Assembly (NCBI GenBank): GCA_037953745.1
Contig: JBAKBP010000685.1
Location: 1 to 64,000, forward strand
Reading direction: 5' to 3'
Length of the DNA stretch: 64,000 nucleotides
From: Lithodes maja
Lineage: Eukaryota; Arthropoda; Malacostraca; Decapoda; Lithodidae
Part shown: in pieces, positions 11,401 to 26,400 of the stretch
Numbering within the stretch: the first letter of the stretch is position 1
Layout of the letters: every line of letters begins with the position of its first letter
Position numbers and translations under genes: made by a program
The notes under the pieces: model-generated
The model's input: the letters and a program-made list of their open reading frames with translations, nothing else
The model's database searches: none
Told to the model about the DNA's origin: nothing

Positions 11401-14400
11401 TATGTAAGTGTTACAATATGTGAAAATAGGGAAAAAACAACCAAATTTCTGATGTGTCCATCATAAGTACATAACATGAATTTCTATGGTTCGTACAACA
11501 CTGCATGTAGTGTCGCCCATAAAACTGTTGTACGAGGATGGACTATATTATGCTTTTTCATTTTGACTTAAGCGGATGATAGTGGCATGCATGATCAAGA
11601 GTAAAGAGTCCATGACAATGAATAGGGTGTCAATTCCAAGAACTTTTCTGTGGTAATACTGTGTGAAGTTATTGTACCGGTATATATACAGTACAGTATT
11701 CTTTTATTTTTGCAGTGGACGATAATGGCGTATATGATTGAAGGCAAGGGTTCCAAGACAATGAGCAATGCTAAGTGTTGGTTGTACCGCTACCCGGAGG
11801 AGAGTCACCGTCTCTTGAAAATCATCACTGACTCGAGCATTAACTACCTAGTGGGACAGGTCAAGGCTGGAGCACAGGTAAGGACCAAGAGGTTTCTTGT
11901 TAATGTAGTGGTTAGCGTTTTGTAGTCCCACCTTCGTGGCCCGAGATCATGCCCAGCTCAGGGTATGGATTTTTTTTCACACTGGTAGTGGGTGCTTATT
12001 TAAATATCTCGGGGAGTAGTATTTTTTTTTATTTTTTTTATTTTTTTTTTTATACAGTAGTTTAACCAGACCACTGAGTCACAGTACATCAGGGAGTAGT
12101 AGCCATTCCTTGGGATGTGAATTACTATGTAGGACAGCAATGTCGCTGACAACGGATGAACGTTTCTTTTCCTCAGCGGTATTCCATGGCATATGAGAGT
12201 CTTATTACAGTACTGTACTGTACTCGCTTGTTAACCCTACCTTGGGGAAGTGGAACAAACCCATGCTGCATTCTATTAATGCTCCTTATGAGCAGAGGCT
12301 ATAGGAGACGAATCATAAATTGGAAACCTCTACTGCCTTGTAGGAACTGTTCATAATTGAGCAAAGGCTAGGCCCACATCCACTAACTGTGGTTGGGGTC
12401 AGGAAGGCTATACATCCCTCTAAAATAGCGCCATTCCTGTCTTATAGCATCCTGAGAACCATAGCATTTAATTGATCACTCAGTTTTTAAGGTGTATGTA
12501 CAGTATACTGTATATTTGTTAGAAAATGGTGACATAAGAACATAAGAAAATGGGAGTCCGCAGAAAGCCGATTGGCCCACACAAGGCAGTTCCCTGTCAC
12601 ACCCAACCCCAAGTACAAGGCCTAATTATAGGCCAAACCCAATAATACCATGAGGATCAACCTCACCAGAATGGGGGTCTGCAGCCGATTGGCCCACACC
12701 CTGCAGATCCCCCTCACACCCAACCCATCTCGTCCACATGCCTATCTAATTTAATCTTAAAGCTCCCTATCGTTCTCGATCCTTCCATATCACTCGGTAG
12801 CCTATTCCACATGTCTACAACTCTGTTACCAAACCAATATTTGCCTGTATCTTTTCGGAAACTAAATTGATCTAATTTGAAACCATGAGTTTTTTCGCTA
12901 TCACTGAGCTTCAGTACATTTTTCATGTCCCCTTTCTTAATCCCACTTTAACACTTCTATCATATCCCCTCTAACTCTGCGTCTTTCTAACGAATGTAAG
13001 CCTAATTTCTTCATATTATAATGTAAAACTTTCAAAATAAACAAACCAAAACGTATACGAACACAGTAAAAAGACAAAACAACGAATCAAAATCGCTATG
13101 TGGAAACAACGCTTAAGTAAAATAATTATTTATAAATAAAAGAACACAATCCACCACATCACTACATGAGCAAGTTAATCTGGTTCCCAAGCAAACTAAT
13201 CGCACACATAACAACGCACTTATGAGGAAAGATTGGAGAGGCTAAAGCTGCCAACGCTGAGGGAGAGGAGAGAGAGAGGTGACATGATCATGATGTTTAA
13301 GTGTGTGAAAGGTTTTGAGAAGATCGACAAGGGAGATTTTGTGGTGAGGGACGAGGGAAGAACCAGGGGTCATGATTGTAAGTTGAGGAAAGTTATATGT
13401 AAGTCTGATGTAAGAAAGTTCAGCTTCCCGTATAGAAGCATTGAGTGTTGGAATAAGTTGGATGGGGAGGTGGTGGGAGCAAGAAATATCCAAACTTTTA
13501 AAGCAAAATTGGATAAATGTAGAGAGAGAGACAGGACAACACGAGCTTAGGCTCAAATCCTGTATACTACAATTAGGTGAGTACAATTTTGTAAACCATG
13601 TGTCCCACCCAACTCATATCTTAGGACACACCCTTGACTTGGTTTTCTCTCCTGTGGGTTGTGGTGGTGTTCTGGATGTTGATGTTGAGAATGCTGACCC
13701 TAATACCTCTGATCATGCTTTGATTACTTTCAGCTTTGATTTCCCTAAGCCACTCACACATGAAAAAGTAATCAGATTTAGAAATTATAAAAATGCAGAC
13801 CTAAATTTGGCTAGCAGTGAAGTAAAACAGTACTGGGGAAGTATTGATACTTCCAACCTTACTTCAGATGAGCTGGTGGAGGTACATGGAAATGCACTTA
13901 AATTAGTGTTCGATCATCACTGTCCAGAAGTAGAGAAGAAAATCATAGTACGAGATGATTCGCCCTGGTATAGCACTCGAGTTAAATTTCTTAGAAGAGC
14001 GCGTAGAAGAGCTGAACGTGAATGGCGGAAAAATAAAACAGACTCTACATGGTTGCAATATCTGTCAGCCAGAAGAGCTGTGGTCCACAAAATCAAAGAT
14101 GAAAAGAAAGTGTATTATCAGGGAAAAGTTGACTCGTGTGGTAACGACCAGAGGAGGTTGGCTTCAATTGTAAACAGTTTACTTGGAAAAACAAGAGTCA
14201 GCTTAAGACCTTCTGTACCCGATGCCGAGTTGGCTGCCAACTTTGTGGCATTTTTTGCTGGCAAGATAACTCGCATAAGACAGGAACTGGATGATGCTTC
14301 TGTTGGTGAAGAACTTTCAGTTGTACTCCAACCCCGACACATTCCTAATAATGTCCTCTCATCCTTTCACTCAGTAGAGGTGGACATGATCTCGTCCTAC

Positions 14401-17400
14401 ATAAGAAACCTCAATAAAACATTTTGCCCGTTGGATCCCATAAATGTTTCCAAGCTACCAAGAGTCTATGATCACACAGTTGAGTTTATTTCCAAAATAA
14501 TTAATAAGTGCTTCTCTGAAGGTAGCTTCCCACATTCTGAAAAGCATGCACTACTCCGACCTACTCTAAAGAAACCTGGACTTGATGTTGAGAACATGTT
14601 GAACTATCGTCCTGTCTCCAACCTGTCCTTCATATCAAAGATATTAGAGCGTGCAATACTTGACCAATTACAACCACTACTTCAGCAGAATGAAACTATC
14701 CCAATTTTTCAGTCTGCTTACCGACAGCATCATTCAACTGAAACAGCATTGATTAGAGTACATAATGATCTAGTTGAGAACATTTGCAATGGTGTGGCCT
14801 CACTATTGGTCTTGCTTGATCTCTGCGGCTTTTGACACAGTGGATCACGAGTTGTTATTGAGTGATCTTTATGATTGTGGTGTGCGTGACTCCGCTCTCT
14901 TGCTTCTTGGGTCGTACTTGTCAGGTAGATCCCAGAGTGTGATGGTAAATCAAGTGGTCTCGGACTCGACACCCCTGCAGTATGGTGTTCCGCAGGGTTC
15001 AGTTTTAGGTCCTATCCTATTTATAATTTATATTAGCAGTTTGTCTCTTCTGCTTCGTGCACATAATGTCACCTTTCACTTTTATGCAGATGACACCCAG
15101 ATTTATGTGAGAATCACAAATATAGTTGATATACGGAGTAAGATGGAATTGTTGATGTCTGATATCAAGAAGTGGATGAGAGCGAGAAAACTTAAACTAA
15201 ATGATGGTAAAACTGATATTTTCATCATCCGAGGAAATAGAAGAGCTGATGATATAGTAGGTGCCCTCTCCATCAATGTGGGTGGATCTCAGCTGCGACC
15301 GGCCAACTCTGTTCGAAATCTGGGTGTATATGTGAACTCCCGATTAGATTTCAAAGAGCATGTAAACCAGATAGTTAAAAGTTGTTACTTGCACATCAGA
15401 AATCTCTATTTGGTGAAGCCGTTTATAACCAGACGTTGCCTCCTGACGTTGGTTCACTCATTGGTCTTCTCTCGTGTTGATTATTGCAATGCCCTGTTGG
15501 TGGGTCTTCCAAATTATATTTTGAAGAAAGTTCAGTCTGTTCTTAACAGGGCCGCAAGACTAATTTTTGGTGTTCCACCTAGAACTCCTACTACATCTCT
15601 TCACATAGAACTGCACTGGCTGCCAGTAAGAGCAAGAATAGAATTTAAGTTGTGTTTGGTGACTTTTAAGGTTCTCAAATTTGGTGAGCCTAGGTACCTT
15701 GCGGAGCTGCTCAGGCGCCCACCGGCACACCATGGTGTAGTTGTGCGTCATGACAATGACCCTTTTCGTCTTGATGAACCAAGGGCTTTCCAGCAGTCTT
15801 CTTTCTTTGAGAGGTCATTCTCCTACATGGCTCCGAGGTTGTATAACAGATTGCCGCTGTCCATGAGACAACTGAGTTCTGTTGAATGCTTCAAGAGACA
15901 ACTTAAGACTTTTCTCTTTGAGAGAAGCTATGATCTTGAGAGAGGTGTCATGACAGATGGCTATAGAGTTTAGGCTATTTTGCCACTGCTAGTGATTGTT
16001 AAATGTGTGTTGTATATAAGCCTTCTTTTGATGCATTGATTTTTGTTCTTTCTCTTTTCGAGCGCTAGTGAATTCTTCGGAAAAATTGGCGCTTATGAGA
16101 AATAAGTAACATGCTTATTATTATTATTATTATTACTGTAGTCACGTTCAAGGAATTAGTCAATTTGGGAAGTCAGGGACGTTCTGGTAAATTTGACTAA
16201 ACTCTGCATGAATAAAGAAACTACATTAAGTGTCAAATGTTATATTAAAATCAAATTTGCAACTTGACAAGATAATAACAATAGTACAAAATACAAATAT
16301 AACTCACTAACGATAGTGCTATCGGGTAGGTACCTGTAAGCATAGCATGCTTCAAGTGACCCCTAACAATTACTACCCTACAAATAACCTACATTTATTG
16401 TACAAATAAACTAAGGAAATCGCAAAAGCAAGCAATTAATCCTATCGACAATGATTATATATAATATAATAAATATAAATATTTTAAAATTTGAAGAAGG
16501 CACAATAGATTTAAACAAAAGAGTACTCTTTTAACAATTACAATCAATTATAAAAAATAATAACAATATAAAATGATAAACAATTAATATATACAGACAA
16601 AAAGTAAGCAGAGGCTTTAAGCGAAACCAAGTTAATAATGCTTGATTAAAATTATTGATATCAAATTTTAAAATACAGTCACAATAATTGACCTTAAAAA
16701 GATAAAATTTATGCAACAATTTACTTGCAACAAAACCTCTGTCTACTAAGAATCTGTATAGTAACCTAGCTCTATCCAAAAAGTCTTCTACTCTGGTACA
16801 AATTTTACAAAATCTTATTAGTTGGGAATAATTACAATTATAAGTTATTTTGCTATCATTACTACTATTAGGGAAAGGAAAGTTTATTACGTTAAAATTT
16901 AAATTATCAACTTTGTGGTATAATTTAAGTGTGCAGTGTTCATTAACAATCTGTATATTTATATCAAGAAATTTTTTAACATCATCATTTACGTTACCTT
17001 GTGTGAGGGGGATGGAATTTGGATAAATTTGTTTAGCGACTTGATTAAAATTTAACATATTACAAACAAGAATATCATCAATATATCTACTATTATTACT
17101 TAACAATTTAGCAAGTGCTAATTTTTCTGGGATGTTATTTTTCTTGCTACTGTCAACTAAGTTTTTCATAAATTTTAATTCTAAAGCAAGCAAGAATAAG
17201 TCTGCAATTAAAGGGCTAGCATTTCCACCCATAGGAATTCCTAATATTTGTTTGAAAATGTAGGGCCCGAATCTGACATAAGTATTGAAAAGGAGGAATT
17301 TAAGGGCATCTTTAAGTTTAGTTCTATCAAAATATACTGAACTAGTGGGATCAAAGCTAAGTGACGCATTATTAAATTATGAATTAACATTTATGTAACG

Positions 17401-20400
17401 ATTATGACTACTTTCAAATCTGTCAAAATGCAAGTCTATAATAAAGCAAATTTCTGAAAATACTAAATCTAAAGGCAAATTGGTATACAAAGTTGAAAAG
17501 TCGAAGCTATGTATTGAGGTAACTTTCCACATGGTATTAAGTTTATGAATAACTTCTACTGAATTGTCAACACTCCAATAATAGTTAATGCCAGTTCTAT
17601 TCTTGATGGTATCACAATATCGTTTGAGTACTTTTAATGTATTTTAAGCAATGTACGACTTGTTTTGACAAAGTTTTAGTGGTAGCAAATTTTGCTCCGG
17701 CAATAAAGCGATATTTATAATGTCTTTTATGAAATTTGGGTAACATGTACAGTTGGTCCTTCGGTAACACGGCCAATGTGTTCTGGTTACCTCCCGTGTT
17801 GCAAAATCCGCGTTACCGAACCCATATGTTTACATGTTAAAGGTACCTTGGTGTTCTGGGGATTTCCACAAAGTCCACTTTTTCTCCATAGAAGCCTATG
17901 TTATAATAATTAAATCAATTATAAAGGTTATTTGACATGTGCAATGAGTTGATTTGCCCATTGCAACAACTCTTACCTCTGAATAAATATTTTGTTTAGG
18001 CTAGGCAGCTAGGCTAAGGAGAGAGAGTCCCAGCAGTAGCCGAAATTTTTCGATCGAAGCTCTGAAATCCCTCCATCATATTTCTCACCTCACACAATAA
18101 CTACACAATGTAGGGTGTTCTAGTCTTCACACAACGCACAACAACGATCATATCTACCTCTGGTAGGCATAAACACTTGGTTAGGCCATATATATGAAGA
18201 GATATGAGCTACGAAAGTCGGGAGTAAGGGTTCGGAGCCCAGCTGGACTCCGCGCCAGTGTAAGTTTTGACCGTGTTAGCAGCATTTTGGATATTTGGGG
18301 TGTACCGCATGCCACCAAAACCGCGTTACCGGAGGACCAACTGTATAATTTAGCAATGCATTTATTCTTATCAGAAAGTTTAATATCAAAGGTTATATTT
18401 TTATTAGTACTGTATGTTCATTAATTAAGTTATCAACAATTACATTTTCTTGAATTTCATAAACAGAATTACTGCAAATATTTTTATGTAATAGTATATT
18501 ACCTTTAACCCTTCAAACCCGGATGGTACACGTGTGTACCATTAAGTTTTGCCCCGAGGAACCCGGGTGGTACAACATTGTACCATTGCTTGAAAGCCTG
18601 TGAGCTTCGTGTGCGAGGCGTCGGTGCGACGCATGTAAACAACAGCCGGCTGGACCGACGCCCCGCATCTCCGGCCACAAGAAGGAGAGCGTCGCTTGTT
18701 CGTGTGTGCCTGTATGTTGTTGTTAAGTATCGAAAAGTAGTGTAAAGTGGCTGTTTTGGCCATAAAGTTATCTCCAATGAAATCATAATCACAAATCAAG
18801 CACTTGACTTAGAGAGCTCTACTTAACGCCATTCTACAGGTAAATAACACAGCTACGCTTGGGGATCCGCGGGAATGCGGGAATCAGTCAGCATAACAAT
18901 GATACGGTAACCTAGCCTAGACGTTTTTCGGCCAAAACACCGGATTTCGGGGAATATTTATGTAATGAGTAGCCGGGGCGGGAGGGTTAATGCCTAGTTC
19001 TTTTTTCATGTTTTCTAGATAAAATTACTTACATATGAAGCTATAGTTATTACTGGCTTTATCTACTGTAGTGATTACAAAATGTTTATGCAAATTTATT
19101 AAATCAATTTTAAGCTTATCATAATTATAGTTTACAAAATCAGTAAGATTAAATTTATTTTTTAAAGAGAACACTTTATTTCTAATTAATTTAATTAATA
19201 ATTTTGACCATACTTCTAGCTCCCTCGCATCGCTTTGATATTAACAATTTATCTTTTAATCTATTAACTGAAAAACAATATCTTTTAAAATTTTGTCAAA
19301 TGTTACTTTATCATTTAATATTATGAATAATTTTTGTCATTCTTCGCTGTACTCTCTCCAACGAATCTATGTCCATTCTGTAATAAGGACACCAAATTTG
19401 GACAGCATAATCCATATGAGGTCTCACTAATGATAAGTAAAGTTGATCGATCATCATCAATCTGTCGCCCTGGCTATGGCAGAAACTGCCTCCAGGCTCC
19501 CAGACATGCCCCCACTGACCCACTCCCCTGTGCCATTTCCATTAGGTGGTGGATTAAGACCATTGAAGGAGCAGACCCAGAGCAGTCCCTCACCCGGATG
19601 GCAGTTCCACAACTGTTTTGCTATTTTATTTACCCCATTGGGGGCCCTGGCTGGAAGCATACCAAGCACAGGAATGTTCTGAAGATAGGAACCAGTGGTC
19701 CATTGCTACAGAAGCTGATTGCACCACCAAAGTGACAGGCGGTGATGTCGCCGTATCCCTATGCCTTTAACCCTCTCACCACGGAAGGGCTCTTGAACGC
19801 CCATAAAAAAGCATATAACAGGTACCCGGAAGGGCTCTTGAACGCCCAGTGGTTGAAAGCCTGTGAGCTTCGTGTGCGAGGCGTCGGTCCGACGCATGTA
19901 AACAACAGCCGGCTGGACCGACGCCCCGCATCTCCGGCCACAAGAAGGAGAGCGTCGCTTGTTCGTGTGTGCCTGTATGTTGTTGTTAAGTATCGAAAAG
20001 TAGTGTAAAGTGGCTATTTTGGCCATAAAGTTATCTCCAATGAAATCATCATCACAGCTCAACCAGTTGACTTAGAGAGCTCTACTTAATGCCATTCTAC
20101 AGGTAAATAACACAGCTACGCTTGGGGATGCGCGGGAATGCGGGAAGCAGTCTGATTAACAAATATACGGTAGCCTAGCCTAGACGTTTTTCGGCCAAAA
20201 CACCCGGGTTTCGAGGAATATACTGTATATATAATATATAGCCGGGGCTGGAGGGTTAAAAAAAAAAAAAAAAAAATTGGAGAAGAGTTGAGTTACTGTA
20301 GTGTGTGTAACTCTTGTGGTTTTAATAAATCAAGAGAGTGTGTATCTTAAGATCAAGCTAGAATTGCTCTGTCTATCTATCTATTGCCTGACGCCGTGAT

Positions 20401-23400
20401 CCCCGAAGGGGTGGGCATGAACGAACCGCCCCCATGCACCTCTGTTCCCAGTCAGTCGACGCCCCTCCTCCCAATCAGCACCACCTTCATCCATATACTT
20501 CCTCACTCCATCCTTCCACCTCTCCTTCGGTCTACCTCTCCCTCTACCTCGCTCTCGTACGCCTTCTTAGTCATTCTCTCGCTTCCCATACGTTCCATAT
20601 GGCCGAACCATCTCAAGGTGTTCCTTTTCACACTTTCCAGCACATCTACCTCCACACCACACCTTACTTCCTCATTCGTCTGTCTATCCCTCCATGTAAC
20701 TCCGCACGCACTTCTCAAGTAACTGAGGCACAGAAAAAAGCAGCAAAGAAGACCTGGTGGTGAAACAGGATGTATAGCAATCCTTTGGTGACATGATTTA
20801 ACCCTTCCTGCCCGGTTGTCATTTTAAAATGACACCTTAGCAGATGGGCAGGAGCCCGGGTGTCATTTTAAAATCCGTAAGCTTGAAAGTCTATTAAGCA
20901 TGTTTTGAAAGCTGTGCGTCCGACGCATGTAAACAAAGCCTGTCTTTGCGACACCGCACCTCCGAAAACAAGGAGACGTCGGATCAATGTTGTTGTTGTA
21001 TGCTATGACGAGATTAGTGTCTGCAAATGTCCAATATTGCTAACATCGCATCGAATCTCTCTCCACGGAAATCGTCATCACAACTGAACCAGTTGACCTA
21101 GAGAGCTCTACTCAACGCCAGCTTACAGATAGGAAACAGCAATACGTTTTGAGATGTGTGCGAATTCTCTAGCAGTTAAAATAAAGATACGGCTAGCCTA
21201 TTAAGTTTTTCAGCCATATCCCCCAGGCTCTCAATAATGTCCTTAGGATGGCGAGCCCGGGCAAGAAGGGTTAATGCAAATGATTTATTAGAATTTTGAA
21301 GGTTAAATATAATGTTTCGGCATGTCTGCCTGCTGAGATCGGAACCTCTCCGGGTGATCGGGGGGCCGGGGAAGTGCTGGAGGGACCTTATTTTGGCTCT
21401 GTCTTGAGTCGGCCACCCCCCCAAAAAAAGAAAAAGGAAAAAGAGGGAAAATAAAAGGAAAAGTGGGGATTGGGCCTGAGTACTGTATATAGAATATAAT
21501 AGAATAGTTTCTCATCTGGGTTTGATAATTATTCAAATAGCGGTTTCTTATTCTGTGTTATTTCCACATAGCGATTTTGATAAGTTCTTTTGCCTTTATA
21601 TTGTTTTGTCCCTGTTTTGGTTTGTTTGTTTTGCAAGTTTTACATTATTATCTCTAACTTGCTATTAATATCCCCAAGTGTACGTAATACATTTTATATT
21701 TCACAGCTACTACAAGTGTTTGAGTCCCACGCGGAACACCTTGGTCCAGGGCTGTTCCAGAAGTTTGCCTTGCCTTGCCTGAAGCGTATATGTGATGAAG
21801 TGAAGGATAGGGTAGCAGCACTCGGCCTGCCAGACATTCCTATGGTTAGTGTAAATCTAATAGTTAATTTTGTAATAGCCAAACAGTCCTAAAGACAGAG
21901 ATAATATCACACTTCTGATAGCAGTACAATCATAAAAGAAATGTATTACAACATTGGAGGCTAATTACTAATAGCTACTGTATTTCAACCATTTATATTC
22001 CCTATCCTGTACTGTGGTGGCTATGAACAATGAATTCAATATTAACCAGACTTCTAAATATTAAAAAGTCGATGCACATGTTTAAACCCCACCGAAAATG
22101 CAAGATCATCATGAAATTAATGTCAGAGGAGTGGTACAGGAACCAAATCACCTCGACTAACGCCATTGTTGTTTGGAGATTTGGAGTTGCCAAGGTCAAA
22201 CAGGCATGGAATCTGTTTTTCCTCAACTGCTTTAACATATTGGATAAAATAATACGGATAATTATGTTCAGTAATGATCTTTTTAACTTAATCCCATTGT
22301 GTTTCTTGGGGTACGTTTGTAGACAGCGACAATGATGGACCAAAGAGACCGGTTGCTCACAAACGACAGTGACAAGAAACTTGTCCGTCTAAGTTGGGCG
22401 ACCAAAGCGCCCCACCTCGGGAGGTGTGGCACTTTGATCACTCATGTCTTATGTGACGTCGCAGTACAAAATAGATTAACGCTCAACAACAAGCTCAGAA
22501 TGCAATCCCATCTTAAATTATTATGATGTGGCTTAGTGAACACTTATTAAGATGTATTACCCATCTTTAATTATTATGATATGGCTTAGTGAACACTTAT
22601 AAAATGTTCTTATGTATTGGTAAGTTTAGGAAGTGATCCTATAAAACCATCATGGAAATGCTTTAGCATATACAGTATATATAAATTGACCTAATGGGCT
22701 TTAAACAGGCTAGTCCACCGTAAGTTTAAAATTGTGCATGTTTTCTTTGATTATTAGTTTCTCTCATTACCTGTTATCCAAGTTAAGATTTAATATAAAT
22801 AAAACCAAGGTTTTACACAGCGGTTTAGGGCTAGGAAAGGTAGAAAAAAAGTGGTGCATACCCATGCGCAGTATGCAAAAAAGGGGTGGGCGCGAACTCA
22901 ATACAGTGTAGCGTCTGCCACAGCTGGGTACATCACGGGAAGAAGCGCTGCACTAGAATAAAGGGACCTCTACCAAGGAAGAAGTCCGAAATTGAGAAAT
23001 TTTTATGCATAGTACGGTATGTATGCAAAGGCGAGCTTGTATTCAATGACCGGCTCGAGAGTGTCAACTTTGGCAACGAGGAGATGGTGGACAAGTTTTG
23101 CTACTTGGGTGATACTATCTCTGCCGGTGGTGGAGAGGAGGCCACTACTATAGCCAGAATATGATGCGGCTGGGGAAAGTTAAGGAGAACTTTTGCCAAT
23201 ACTCACCATGAGAAGACTCCCTCTCCCCTTGAAGGGCAAGGTATACACTTCATGCGTTAGAAACGCAATGACATATGCTTCAGAAACGTGGCCTATCAAC
23301 AGAATGGAACGCAATGAGATGAGAATGGTGAGATGGATGTGTTGTGCCAAACTGCAAGATAGGATATCAAGTGAAGAGCTAAGGAGAAGGTTAGGTATCA

Positions 23401-26400
23401 AGAGTATCAGTGATGTGATGCATACTAGCAGGCTTGGATGGTTTGGACATGTGGAGAGGATGGATGAACAAAGCTGAGTGAAAAGATGCAAGTCCATGAA
23501 TGTAGAGGGAGCTGCACCTAGGGGCGGACCAAGAAAGACGTGGGATCAGACTTTGCGGTCTGATCTTAAAGCAAAGAACCTGACATGTGGGGTAGCTCTT
23601 AACAGGGTTGCCTGGAACGCCGCCATTAGGACGTGAGACCAGAACCGCGTTTTGTGTGGAGCACTCGGTCTTTAAATGTTTGTACTGTATGTACAGTACA
23701 GTATATACAGTATATGTTACCATGGTAACAAGACAGCTCTGTTTACAAGCCATTTGCAGAACGGTCCTGGGGTTTGAGAGAGGCTGGTTACAGACCCAAA
23801 ATTTGGGCCCTTTGTTCACCGTCTACAAACGAACCCTTGGAGTTGTATATCATGTACAGCTACGGACAAATGTTCGTGAACTCCTGTGATTTTCTTCATG
23901 AAAATATATCCATTTAGATTGATGTTCAGATCAAATCAGCTATATATTAATGAATAAATAATGTGTATTTATTAATATATACCTGATTTGATCTGAACAT
24001 CAATAAAATGGTTATACTGTATTTGCAATATATAAGCAAGGGTGTGTATGTCCCCATGGTTGTTCATTATGTATAAATGGATAGCCATAAACAAATATAA
24101 GGAAGAGCAGGTGATGTTGGCATACCGCTGATAAGGGAAGGAAATTAGTGGAAGTTGCATGTACTGCTGTTTGCTGATGATATAGTTCTGATGAGTGATA
24201 GTGAGTGCGAGTTACAGGGTCTGGTAAAGACGTTCGGAACAGTGTGTGAAAAACGGAATCTGAAGGTAAATGCGGGGAAGAGTAAGGTTATGATCTTTGA
24301 AAGGGGTGGACTCACAGAGTGTGAGGTGACGTTGAACGGTCAGGTTATGGAGAATGTCAGCTCATGTAAGTATTTGGGCAGTGTGTTGAGTATGGAGGAA
24401 GAAGCGCGGGAGAGGGTGCAACCGAGGAAGAGGGTTGTAGAAATGCTGAAAGCAGTAACAAGGAATAGGGTGGTCAGCATGGAAGTCCTTGTTGTTGCTG
24501 TTCTCCAGGCTGTCTGACCGAGCAGCCCCAAGGTCCCGAGCAAGGCCAAGGCCATAACCGAGTGCCCCCACAAAACCCTCTCCCTGCTTACCACTAATAA
24601 AGCCCAGGTGACCAAAGCCACTCCAAGGCGGGGAGCTGAAGAGGGTGCGGAAACGCCCAAGAAACCAAAGCCCCACCCAAGGCCCCGTGCCCCTAAGCAA
24701 TTATGAAGGGAAAGTTGAGGGGCAAAGGAAAAATGTGATGCTTTGGCTCCCAATCTGCCAACCTCTAGGTTGGCAGTAGGGAGGTCAATCCATGGAAGAG
24801 ACGTCGTCACTTGAGATCTAGAAAATATATAAGAGGAATATATAGAAAAATTAAGAAAGATGAAATTCACCTACTTGCTTACTATCACGACAGGTAAAAA
24901 AGGATATTAGGAAATAAAAAAAAAATTATGAAATTAAGGTTGCCAATGACTCAAAAAATAATCCTAAAGCTTTTTACCAACTATATAAATCCAAGGTTAG
25001 AGATGTAATTGGTCCCCTTAATACTTCGATAGGAGAAATGACAGAAAATTATTTAGAAATGTGCAGTACATTAAATAGTCAATTTATTTCCGTTTTCACT
25101 AATGAAAATTTGGCACAGTTTCCAGAAGTCCGTAAGGTATATAGCGATAGTATAGAAAATAGGTTAAGTACGGTTACTATAAGTAGAAATGATGTGCTTA
25201 TGGAAATTGACAGACTGAAACCTCATAAATCGCCTGGTCCTGATGAGGTATATGCTAGAGTATTAAAAGAATGCAGAGATGAGTTAAGTTACCCATTAAC
25301 ATTTCTATTTAACCCGGGAACTGCCGGGAGACTCTTAAGAGTTCCCCCGGCGGACTGCGGGGAGACTCTTAAGAGTGAGTGAAAAAAAAAAAAAAACTTT
25401 TGACATCGAAAAAAAAAAAAAAAATTTATTTTTTTATTTTTTTTTGGCCCCTGGGCCATGCAAAATCTCAGTCCTCTACCTCTCCTCCTTCCCCACTTTC
25501 CTCCTCTCCTTCAGTTATCACCTATTTTCCCTGTTATTCCCTTATTCTGAGGTATATTTTCGTGCTAACATTAGCGAGTTGCAAGCAGGGTGTTGTCATC
25601 ACTGATGGCAAGCGAGTGCAAGAGAGAGAGAGAGAGAGTATCGATCGACTGTGTCTCAGTGGCCTTGGGGGAAATTGGCGGGAAAGCAGCTTGCCTCACC
25701 CATACATTATACAACTCGCGGGCTATATCTCCGATTTTGACCATCCAAACGCTGTTTTCACTCGTTTTATTGTTGTTTCAGGTTAATACCTTTATAATCA
25801 ACCCATAATAGGCACATATGGATAAGTATTAATGCTATTAATGGTACAATGAATATTTTAGTGACGGAAACACCTCAAATACATGCGCACAGGGAGAGGT
25901 GTCTAATTACCCCCATGCGCACTTCAGAGGTTAACAAGTCATTAGAAACAGGTATAGTTCCAGAAGCTTGGAAGCTTGCAAATGTAGTTCCGATCTTCAA
26001 AAAAGGTGATAAATCAATAGCATCCAATTACCGTCCCATTAGTCTCACTTCAATCATAGGAAAGCTACTAGAGTCAATTATTGCTAGGAAAATGAGAAAC
26101 CACTTAGAAACATTTAACTTAATCAATTCTTCTCAGCATGGATTCACTCAGGGACGGTCTTGCCTTACTAATTTGCTTAGTTTTTTCTCAGAGGTATATG
26201 AAGCAGTAGATAATGACAAGTCATATGATATTATATATTTAGATTTCAGTAAAGCTTTCGACAGAGTCCCTCATGAGAGATTGATGAGAAAGGTTGAGGC
26301 ACATGGAATAGGTGGGGCATTGTTAGGATGGATTAGGTCATGGCTAATTGGTAGGAAGCAGAGAGTCAGCATAAATGGTACCAAGTCAGAATGGGGAGCA

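Larger units (their letters stand above)
16136..19318 (-). pseudogene. Penelope-like retroelement with two nested MITEs
   Basis: The minus strand carries a Penelope-type reverse transcriptase. An open frame at 16531-17232 (233 aa) begins MGGNASPLIADLFLLALELK, has RYIDDI near 17074-17090 and FLDINIQI. Upstream sequence continues in the same sense with FGPYIFKQILGIP directly before it and an FDFSTLYTNLP motif near 17490. Frameshifts and stops break the reading, and no GIY-YIG nuclease motif was seen. The coding remnant resumes on both sides of the MITEs at 17750-18343 and 18505-18990 and ends near 19318. A related fragment is at 49905-51012. It is a dead copy. Confidence 0.75.

Noticed and set aside
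16531..17232. AT-rich 233-codon frame as a host gene
   Set aside because: It carries RT motifs (MGGNASP, RYIDD) and continues into broken RT sequence, so it is a Penelope-like remnant.
22886..23164. Cys/His motif (C..C...WVH...C) as a PHD-type host protein
   Set aside because: The same reading continues into LINE C-terminal motifs (YASETW, WFGHVERMD), so it is part of a LINE fragment.
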